Source: Tetraselmis striata
Lineage: Eukaryota; Chlorophyta; Chlorodendrophyceae; Chlorodendrales; Chlorodendraceae
Assembly (NCBI GenBank): GCA_006384855.1
Contig: VCJN01002491.1
Span: forward strand, 62,001 to 126,000
DNA: 64,000 nucleotides
Reading direction: 5' to 3'
The notes under the pieces are model-generated. The model saw only the letters and a list, made by a program, of their open reading frames with translations, was not told the DNA's origin and made no database searches. Positions 55,224 to 64,000 of the stretch are shown one piece after another. Position 1 is the first letter of the stretch, and the number at the start of each line of letters is the position of its first letter. The translations under genes and the position numbers were made by a program.

Positions 55224-56584
55224 GAGAAAAATAATGCTACCACAATAGTGATGCGACATCAATCATTTTATCTAGACAGCCTGTAATCATTTCCACATAT
55301 ATTGCCACATGTCACTGTATTCATTGCCACATATTATACCGTATTCGTTACTACCGCTCTTGGAAGGTCGTCAACGAACAGAGAGAGGGAGAGAAAGGGA
55401 GGGAGAGAGAGCTTTACATGGAGCTGTAGGTGGTTTGTGGGCAGAATGGCATCCCAGTTGGGTAAACATTGATACGTACATATATGTCGCAATATGAATA
55501 ATAACAAACCATGTATGAAACGACAATATTATCTAATTATCATATGTATACATCGCACAAGCCCTGGTGTACTACGACTGCAGGCAAGGCTTTTCTCTGA
55601 TGATGGTTATCCAAAATAGCACTGCTTACGATCCAACAAGTACCTCAGTTCGGGGTACCGCTACTTTGTTGAATTACGTAAAGAATCAGGTCAGCGGCAA
55701 TCCCTTGTTTGGGGGCAGATGAAATGATCACAATGTATTGTAATGCACGGCCCTCTCACATTAGTTGGACATTGCCGGAAATGGAGGCAGCATGCTGCTG
55801 GTCGCAGCAGAACTATACGGCAGAGCGGTATTGCTATTAAAACTCATATTCCTGACCATCTACTACTCTATTTGCGCAGTGGCTGCTGGTGTTTATAGTG
55901 TGCAGCAGGCGTGGAGACATGTACAATAGTGTAGCTTGCTACTCATCATGTTATGTGTACCGGTAAAACAATAACTCGTGCTAAATGAAGAGCGATTTGT
56001 TCCCTCACAGTATTCCAGTGCATAATGGGCAACGATCAGTAATACCACGGACAGTCTCAAGCCCAGGCTCGGCTCTGATCAGCAGGGCGCATAAAGGTCT
56101 GGCCTAACTTGCTAATATTTAGGGAGTTGTCAAACTTCCAGCTGCCAACGTGCGGATGCATACTAGTTCCTATACTTTCATTTACGTGAATCGGCGGCAC
56201 CAAATCATCCTCGGAGACCACAGTGTCTCGCTGCATCAGGGCAGAAATCCACAAACGCGCAAATGAATTGCACCGCACATAGTGTAGAGTATACTCTGCA
56301 TAAACAACGAACTGCTTTGACACATAAGACATGCGCGAATATAAGCTGATGGAGATGTAATGATGAGAGAGACATTCTGAATTAATTCTTTTAGCTCCTG
56401 TGACTATTTGCTATTAACACTCAGTTCGTGGTGAAGCGGGCGGAGGGGGGGCGCTAGTTGGGTAATGTATCAACACCTGGCAATGATGCAGCAGCAGCAT
56501 CTGCCAGCAACAGCTACATGAAAAATGCTACAGAAACCTGACAGCTGCCTGATGTTGATCGGGATATATGTCCACATTCTCGAA
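55224..56584. other. Intergenic
   Basis: No gene was seen. A purine-rich GAGA run lies at 55378-55411. The 3' part probably holds the 3' UTR of the minus-strand gene that ends at 56585. Confidence 0.5.
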
Positions 56585-58630
56585 TCATGACATCAGTACA
56601 GTGATGGGCCGCTGCCCAATTGTGGCACCGCACAAGAGCCAAAACATGGCGCATAACGCGTAGCGGTCAAGCCCCTTCCACAGCCAGGACACGGCCTTCT
56701 CCACGCCACCCAGCTCCTGCTCCAAGTACTTCAGGGTGTTGCTGGACCGATGCAGCCAGTCGGACACGATGGATGACAGCGCGGGGGTGAGCGTGTAGGC
56801 GTGCCCAAAGGTGTTGAATGTGGCCGTGGTCAGAATGATCAGCGGCAGGCCCACGCCGAGGTCGGCCAGCGCAGGCGCAATGAAGAGCTTTGAGACGACA
56901 CTGTACGGCAGTACCGCCGCCGTCACGATGAGCGCCGTCTTCCACTTGGCGGGCGGGGCCGCTTGCGCCGCCATGTTGTAGTCCGACATCAGGAGGTCCA
57001 CCGTGGAGAAGTCGGCCAGCTTGACCTCCGCCGCCGTCGCCAGCAGCTCCTGAATGCTGTCCACAAAGACGCGCCGCTCGTCGCTGTTCAGCCAGTGCTG
57101 CAGGGCGGCGCGGTTCCGGAACTGCATGATGACGGAGTACGAGTTGCTGCCCTGCGCCGGGCGGACGAGCGTGATGCTGACAAACTCGCGGTGGCACACG
57201 TTTGCGATCATCGGCTCCAGCGCCGCGCACTCCTCCTCGAACCGCTGAAACATGCCCTCCTTCACGCGGTGCGTCAGCACCATGCTGATGTTGTTTTCCG
57301 GTGAGTCCTCGCTCGCGTTGATGCCCGCGGTGGAGGTCTCGCAGTAGGTGTCCTGCAGCAGCCGGTCCACCTGCTCCTTAACAGCGTTGAACACCTCCGG
57401 CGTGCCCGCCTCCCCGCCCCCCGCACCTGAGCTGGCAGGCGGGGCGGTCGGCTGCTTCGCTGTGGTGGATGGGGAGGGGGCAGGGGTGGAGAGCAGCAGG
57501 AACTTGAAGTACTGCTGCAGGTAGGGGATGGTGACGAAGACGCCGACAAAGGTGATGCAGGCGGTGGTCACGGCGTGCGCGGTGGCGGCATGCATCCCCC
57601 AGTACTTGAGCAGCGCGGCGGGGCTGCCCTGCGGCCACGCGAGCGCCAGCGCGGTGAGCCAGATGCAGACGCTGTTGAACATCACGAGCTTCCACTTGGA
57701 GAGCACTGGGCCGGACTTGGCCTCCCGCTTGGCGTCGAGCCACACGCTGTTGATGGTGGTCACGCGCCCGATGGCGGCGGAGGACGAGGCGGTGCCCGGC
57801 ACCCACAGCCCCTGCTTCTGCGCGCGCGCCAGCAAGGAGGCGCGCAAGGGGGAGCACAGCCAGCCCTGCAAGTTCTGCACGCCCGCGTACTTGATGTCCA
57901 CCACAAACACTTGGCTGCCGGCGGCGTCCGCGGCCGCGTCCTTGGAGCGATAAAACACCGTGCCCTGGTACCCCTGCCGGCTCTGGCTCTGAACCACCAC
58001 CATCTGCTGGATCCACTGCTCGAACTGTGTCACCTTCTCCGTTGGAACCGCGACCGTGATGTATAGTGACAGCGGCAGAGTGTTGGTTATGTCGCGCGCG
58101 CCTGCCTCCGCCACGCAGTCGTCCACCTGCTGCAGCAGCAGCCAGGGGCTGGGGGACAGCGCATCCTGCGGGAAGCTGGGTTTCTCCTCCGGACTGCCAT
58201 GGCCCAGGCTCACCTCCACCTGCGCGGCCCAGCTGGTGGACAACCCCCGTTTCTGCCACCTGCCAGGCCAATGTCAGGCTCAGTCTGCCATCGCCAGGCG
58301 TAATTATTAAAACACTAAAGAAGCGGAAAAGGCATGCCCAGCTCAGTGCGCGTATCGAGGGCAGAACGGGGGATAGGAGCCAAGGCCTGTCTACCTGCTG
58401 CAGCGGTCAGTCACTCCCAGTCCAGCTGGTGCTAGACGTAGAGCACCAGGCCGCATCACTGCAATGGTCGCGCTCGGCGCAGCCCTGCCCCTCGGCTGAG
58501 TGACAGCCCCGCTGCAGGAGAAATGCGCGGCACGGCGTGTCCCTCGTCGAGCAGCAGCTACGCGCGGCAGCGCTCTTCGGAGCACGGCGGCGCCCGCGGT
58601 ACCAGCGGCCATCGCGCACAGATTTTGCAT
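56585..58630 (-). CDS. Tandem ABM-like domain membrane protein, organelle-targeted
   Basis: Exon 1 (58630-58395) and exon 2 (58259-56585) join in phase, 636 aa. Residues 1-~60 are Ala/Arg-rich with few acids (AAVLRRALPRVAAARRG), as in a plastid or mitochondrial transit peptide. Two copies of a dimeric alpha/beta-barrel, antibiotic-biosynthesis-monooxygenase-like (ABM) unit follow. In the first, LPLSLYITVAVPTEKVTQFE leads to hydrophobic segments after KWKLVMFNSVCIWLTALALA. In the second, NISMVLTHRVKEGMFQRFEE leads to KWKTALIVTAAVLPYSVVSK. Each ABM unit is thus followed by a KWK motif and membrane helices, a layout known from algal and bacterial proteins of unknown function. A Ser/Pro/Gly-rich linker separates the halves (~residues 330-365). 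Substrate unknown; the ABM fold alone does not prove monooxygenase activity. Confidence 0.75.
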
Positions 58631-59258
58631 GAAGATCGAGCAGCTGCTCCCACCCGCTCTCAAGGCGGCGGTCTAGCTGTTACTGCTTGCGTCGCGCATG
58701 GTTGATGCTCTCAAGATGACGAATCAAGTGTATCGCTGCGGTCGATGATGGTCGCGAATGCGACGGCGCGCGGCGAAATAAAACGGTATGATTGGTATGA
58801 CTGCTGCGAAAACGGCCGTCGTAGGGGCGCTGCAAGGGTTTCACTGGTGCCAGTGCTGTCCGCCCGGGGGCGAAAAAAACGGTATGGAACTCGCTCACCG
58901 TAGTACAGGTACCGTAGTCAATTCCAGCATGAACAATATAAATATCACGCGCGCCCCGCGCGTTCGTCTGGCCGATGATCCTACAGGTACCCGTACCGCG
59001 TAGTGAAGGGCGGGCCTCACATCGGACGGGCCGCACAAGCGCACGACACGCGCGCAGGCATTTTTATTTTCATATTATTACCGGTATGCGCTGGCTGCCG
59101 GGCGCAGCGACGCAGACGAGCCGCAAGTGAAGGGTGGGAGGGGAGGAGCATCTTGTCTAATGGCCGACGACGAGCCGAGTGCTGGTAATGGCAGCAGACC
59201 AGCATCGCAAGGGAGCGCGACGACAGGAAAATAAAGTAAGCATGATCCTACTTTATTA
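58631..59258. other. Upstream region of the ABM-like gene
   Basis: Probable promoter region of the minus-strand gene. No other gene was seen. A small inverted repeat (AATAAAGTA...TACTTTATT) near 59230-59257 abuts the LINE insertion. Confidence 0.45.
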
Positions 59259-61494
59259 TTCACAAACGACAAGCGTATTGTAAGCTTGGCTCCTCGTCCC
59301 CGTTCGGCGCCCTTCCTTGTGGACATTTGTTGCATGGTGTTGCAGCCTCCTCGTTCGGAAATCAAAGTGCTTGGTGTCCCTGTGGACTCGGCTGCTTTCA
59401 CACGGGACATGGACAAAACGGTCGTCATTTTTAACCAAGTTGGCTCCTATCTTATCGATTTGACCGACCACTTCCGCTCCCACACCGCTACTCGTTTGTT
59501 GCAAGTTTGCGGCCGCCTTTTCGGCCACAACCTCCGCTCCACGCCTCGGGGCTTGGGTCGCTCTGAGGGGTATGGCGACACCATTACGTTCTTCCTCGAA
59601 GACGCCGCCGTATTTTCAACGCTCGCCGGCATTTGGGGTATTAGCCCCGACCTCTTAGACGCCCTCCATGCGCACGCCGCTGTCCATCCCGGTCCGAATC
59701 GGCGGCCTCGGCATCGGCGATAGCGTGGTTGTCGCAGATGCCTCCCACGTCGGTGCTGCGGCCCTTGAGGCTGGCCAAGCTGTGACTTTCCTTTGTGCTC
59801 AACACGCCACCCTGAGCGACGTCGGCGCGTTCCTTTCCGAGCCATCAGGCGTATCCAACCCTCATAGCCTCTAATACCTTGTTGGGACATCCTCGATTCA
59901 CCAGGCTTTGGCTACTCCGGCGTTGGAGCCCGATGTCGAGGCCGACGTGTCGGCACCGATGTGGGCTGTCGAGCTTCGCGCTGCTCATACCCATGTCGCT
60001 TACGAGTGTGGGCACGGGGTGCTCGAGGATCTAGCGGGGCCGTTGGCCAGTGCCCTAAAGTTGCTCCCCTCCAAGCGCTCTCCCGCCGTTGCTCGTGCCG
60101 GGGCTGAGCCGGCGTCTGCGATGCGCTCGGCGGCCGACCTCCAAGCTATCTCGCATTACTCGGACTTCCCCTTGCATTCCATGCAAAGAGCCCATGAGAC
60201 CCCGAGCCACCGCATCAACACGGTCCGCTTCACAAAGCTTGTTGCGCGTATGCTTGCAAGTAGCGGCCTTGAAAGTAACCGCTTCCGGGGCCGCATCTTA
60301 CGCGCTGCGACGGCGGCGTTCCTGGCGACCGATCCTCCAAGTAAGGGTTGCCCATTATATTATGATTCCATGTTCCGCGTTGCCGCTTCCCGCCCATTCG
60401 GCCTTCCAACGGATCCTGTCCTCTCCCTCGGCGAGCCATATGCCCTTGTGCTTGTTGCTCCTTCTCGGTACAAGGCATGCTGGTCCGTTTTGAGGCTGCT
60501 GGCGTGGATTTCACTCCTTCGGCTTGGGCGGTCGCGTACGCTGACCACATGGCACGTTGCTATGGGGGCGACTCCAATCACGCCGCACACGAGTGGGCGG
60601 CACATGGCCTTTCCGACGTTTGCCACGACGTTAAGTCCGCCATAGTCGTGGGTGTTTAGATCCTCACGGACCCGTCGGTGCTTGTTTCTCTTCGGAGGGT
60701 ATCGACGGCCGGACGGCCGATGTTGGGCTTTTTGGGTATGGTGGTATCTGCGGGAGCACGGTTGCTATCGATACCACCATTGCCCCATCCTCGGCGTGTC
60801 AAGCTCGGATCCAACGACGGCATATTGCGGGCTGTAGAGCGCCACATAATCTAGAAGTATGACGAGGGTGTCCGAAACGCCGCCGGAATGCTTCGCTTTG
60901 TGCCTTTCGCCGTAGTCTCCGAGTCTAGCTCGCTGGCCCCGCACTCTGAGGCTTTCTTGGTGGAGCTTGCGAAAGCTAGCCACACGCACACTCGCCAGAA
61001 AGTCGGCCAGTACTTGTCTGCGTGGCGCGGCCGTGTCTTCTTGATCATCAACATGGCGCATGCAGACAACGTTCTTGACGGGGTCGCGGCGGCGCGCGCG
61101 GCACGTGATGATGCTCTTGCGCCTGCGTCGCGGCATCGCTCGTCAACCTATGTTGCTATGACCCGGGTCATCGGATGCAAGCGCACTCGCCGCGGCTGAC
61201 GGCCCACCCGTGGGCGGTGGTTCTCATTGGTGTCTTGCTTCCCTTTCGGGGGTTTCGCAGGTCGTTCCTTGGCTTTCAGTGTTTCCCTCGACCCTTTGGT
61301 TGCTTGGCGACTTCGCGACTTCCTGGTGCCCTTGAATCTTCCTGGATTCTTGGCTCCCCGGCCTCCTGCTTTGTTACCGTTGGTTTCAGGGCTTATATCG
61401 CTTTTGCTCGCAACCTACTTTCACAATTGCTTTTAGTTCTGCTTCTTTCATTTCACTACGGAAATGTTAAAGCACCGATGTAAGAGTGAATAAG
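59259..61494 (+). mobile_element. LINE copy 3, 5'-truncated
   Basis: Homology to copy 1 starts at about ATTCACAAACGAC (equivalent to ~5950) and runs to the 3' tail (GCACCGATGTAAGAGTGAATAA). The frames at 59286-59723, 59908-60645 and 60888-61199 carry the same post-RT and nuclease-side segments, interrupted by frameshifts and stops. Its target duplication is uncertain: CCTACTTTATTA (59247-59258) and TCTACGTTACTA (61495-61506) match at 9 of 12 positions. Confidence 0.8.
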
Positions 61495-61793
61495 TCTACG
61501 TTACTATATTGTGTTTTATCCTCCTATCGTTTATTCGCGGTGGTCGCTGTATCGCGATCATAATATTATACAGCGAAGATATATTGGTCGTTAATGTGCA
61601 CCGCTGCCCCAGCCTTCACGAAATCGCTATTTTATTTTTATCAACACCGCCGGACCGCCCGCGTGTGACGCGCCGAACGGCTGGTCGGCGAAGCTCACAG
61701 CACACTATTATCACACAACACATAGAAGGCAGTGCCACTCTGCGCTGGACATCAGCTGACGTATATACCACAGCAGAAGAGGACTCGCGAGAT

Positions 61794-62613
61794 ATGTCGG
61801 GTAGGCTGCGACGGCGCGGCGACGTCGAGAAGGGCGTCTCGTCGCCGTGCGGAGTAGACAGCTTGCGCGAGACCTTTCTGGCACCAGACGAGCCGCGCAG
61901 TATCGCCTACACAAAGTCGTCCCAAGCTGCCAAAAGCCATGACTCCTCTCCAGGCAGCAGGCTGCAAAGAATGCATTCCGTCGGGGGCGGCGACGCCAGT
62001 AGCGCCGGAGCCCTATTTTACAATTGGCAGCAGCACCAGCCCTCTGATGAAGCTCGGCACAGACCGACCACGCAGTCGTCGTCTGGACCTGAGGGCGACT
62101 CGCCAGACATTGATACTGACCGTAAGCATCGAGGGCGCGGGACAAAGCCACCGGTCCCAACATCACATACTAGCTTTGCCGCCAGGGGAATCCGAGCCAT
62201 GTTGGCTGGGCTGTGGAGCGACCCGATGTCAAAGGTGCAAAACTCCCTCGCCTGCTTTGGATTTTTTGTATCTTTGAATCAGTTGAATATGCTGGAGATA
62301 TCAAACTCATGATATATATATATACATCAGAATGTGTAGACACAGATATGGATATTCAATATTGCAAGCGGTGAAGGGCCTGAATGCACTTTTTGCCGTC
62401 TTGGTGTGTCGGCTATTCGCCCTCAAATGTGAATAGCTGCGTATGCTGTGTGAGCTTGTGTGCTGCACATGTTGATGTATGTGTGCATTCCGCAGCATAG
62501 CACATGGAGTAGAGCGTCGTCTGAGCACGACTTCGTTTCTTTTGGTTTAGAAGCTGGCGCATGATGACTATTTTCAGGATATCATGTTACTACATGCCAT
62601 TCATAAGCCACAG
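61794..62613 (+). CDS. Unknown gene, N-terminal exons
   Basis: Exon 61794-62234 starts at an ATG and encodes a polar, Ser/Arg-rich stretch (MSGRLRRRGDVEKG ... SPGSRLQRMHSVGG) ending ARGIRAMLAGLWSDPMSK before a donor (AAAGGTGC). A second in-phase exon candidate lies at 62551-62613, after a strong acceptor (TTTTGGTTTAG), and encodes KLAHDDYFQDIMLL.... The composition suggests a cytosolic N-terminal region of a larger protein, possibly continuing into 63467-63932. Without splicing at 62234, the first exon would end at the stop near 62311. Confidence 0.4.
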
Positions 62614-62640
62614 GTCTGACTGGGTTGCTGAACGGCTCAA

Positions 62641-62755
62641 AACATGACATCTTCACAGCCCTCACTAAATGATGCATACTGCATTACAGATCACAGGCTC
62701 ATGACATCTTCACAGCCTGCACTGAATGATGCATACTGCATTGCAGACCATGCAC
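62641..62755. repeat. 57-bp tandem duplication
   Basis: Two copies of CATGACATCTTCACAGCC...GATGCATACTGCATT, each ending in a splice-acceptor-like GCATTRCAG. Confidence 0.85.
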
Positions 62756-63466
62756 CTTTCACCACAACATAATGTGGTAACTATCGAGTCCATATTCTTT
62801 GCGTAATTGATCTACTGTGGCGAGAAACACGTTATGCCGCTACATAGACAGCGCATTTGAATCTCAAGCCTTCCACACCTGCCATATCATATTACTTGAA
62901 ACAGAAGAAATATCCCCGGGCCGGGCCCAACAGGCGGTAGTATCTGACTCGCCAACGTCATCACAGCAAATCATGTCAGGTGTCAACAGTAATAGGCTCT
63001 GACACGTCATGTGGAATCTCGTGGTATCTCTCGGTATGGAGCGCCACTGACTACTTGACGTTCCGTCTCTGAGCGTCAGCTGACATATCCGGATGCTGCC
63101 ACATGCAGAGAACAGCGTCTGAGCATCCAGGGCGCCGCAGCGTGGACAGCAATCTGAAGGTGGACTCCAGCAGCAGCAGCATTGGCGTTGTCGCCAAATC
63201 GCCTCACTCCGCCACGCTTGCGTAACAGTCCCCGCCCCCTCCCCCATGACGCTTTGTGTAAAGTATGGGATCGCTGTGCCGTATAGTGTACATGATATTA
63301 TGTCTAGTCAGATATTCTGCTCCCGTTAATTTTGAATGTTCTATTTGCATGATGTTTTCATTTTGATAATAGTTTCTGGCCATGGCAGCTTGAAAACCCC
63401 CGATGTGTATACTATATCGGTGCGTCACCTGTAACTGTGCTGTGCGCATGCTGTTGCATCCTGCAG

Positions 63467-63932
63467 AGTGCTGCACAAGCGCGACCGGCACAACTACGGA
63501 CGAGGCCCCGTCAGGGCTTTGAGAGTGGTCGAGCACAACATCGCCGGCGACCTCATCATCCCCTGCCCAGAGATGTGGCCGCTGCCTGGTCCGCCGCCGT
63601 ATGAGATCTTGAGCTCAGGCCACCTGCGGTACCTGCACCAAGGAGGCGCAGCCTTCCCCGTGAAGGACGCCGAACAAAGCGGCAAAACAGCAGGCAAGCC
63701 CACATGGTTGCGGCTTGCGTCGTTGCTGTGGCTGCTGCCGTGGACGTTCATCGTATTTCTTGTCCTGACAGCACTGGGCACCTGGCTCTTGATTGAGCAC
63801 CGCCACATGGAGGACTGGTTTGGAATGCAGGTACTGCGCAGCTTGCTGCCTTTTGCATTGGTAAATGAAGCACTGCAGTACAAAGTGATGCGACTATACG
63901 ATGGAGAAACAATAAAACGACTTTGGCTCTGA
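63467..63932 (+). CDS. Unknown membrane protein, last exon
   Basis: The exon follows an acceptor (CATCCTGCAG) and ends in TGA at 63930-63932. It encodes about 154 aa: VLHKRDRHNYGRGP, then a Pro-rich loop (MWPLPGPPPYEIL), one clear membrane helix (WTFIVFLVLTALGTWLL) and a short tail. No family was recognised. It is probably the C-terminal part of the gene beginning at 61794, but the phase does not join directly to the exon at 62551-62613. One linking exon is missing or mis-set. Confidence 0.45.
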
Positions 63933-64000
63933 GACCGGCCACTGCCACTGTCTGGGTAGAAGGTCCTAATCATGTTTCTTCCATGCGCTGCAGTTGTGGC

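Overview
This is eukaryotic nuclear DNA, probably from a green alga (chlorophyte or prasinophyte). The evidence is GC-rich coding sequence in many short exons, GT-AG introns (one candidate GC-AG), intron-restricted poly(C) tracts, an ankyrin protein of the 'HGCPWD' type common in algae and other protists, plastid or mitochondrial-looking transit sequence, and a dense mix of algal-type transposable elements. The species cannot be fixed from the sequence alone.

Layout. 0-3.9 kb: arrays of CTGCAG palindromes and decayed retroelement sequence. 3.9-8.1 kb: the longest copy of a LINE with N-terminal zinc fingers, reverse transcriptase (RT) and a C-terminal restriction-like endonuclease. Two 5'-truncated copies lie at 38.4-40.6 and 59.3-61.5 kb, and a 59-bp fragment with a perfect 12-bp target-site duplication sits at 3.8 kb. 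8.3-15.7 kb: two diverged, convergent transposons encoding a DDE integrase followed by zinc-finger and CXC domains (KRBA2/Ginger-like). The second is open through eight exons and is bounded by arrays of short palindromes. 15.74-21.88 kb: an AT-richer element with ~270-bp terminal inverted repeats, two unrecognised ORFs, an internal inverted duplication of one ORF, 78-bp tandem repeats and an array of small hairpins. This is the best candidate for something undescribed. 22.4-34.0 kb: a 27-exon gene, reconstructed here in full, for a 1043-aa protein joining a GT4-like and a GT2 glycosyltransferase to a C-terminal beta-sandwich resembling carbohydrate-binding modules. 34.8-38.0 kb: a young tyrosine-recombinase element with split direct repeats (A1-ORFs-B1-A2-B2), a Gag-like ORF and no RT. 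41.6-42.5 kb: a broken duplicate of the last two exons of the glycosyltransferase gene. 42.6-43.7 kb: a small unknown gene. 47-50 kb: remnants of a DIRS/Ty3-like pol. 50.5-52.2 kb: an intact single-exon ankyrin-repeat gene. 53-54.3 kb: an unresolved minus-strand gene. 56.6-58.6 kb: a two-exon gene for a transit-peptide protein with two ABM-like domains and membrane segments. 61.8-63.9 kb: exons of an unknown membrane protein gene.

The host genes are unrelated to one another and do not form a cluster. Between and inside them, at least five transposon families have inserted, duplicated and decayed. One short inverted-repeat element lies inside an intron of the glycosyltransferase gene and again, inverted, 27 kb away. 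Exon coordinates were obtained by reading splice sites and checking that phases join; they have no transcript support.
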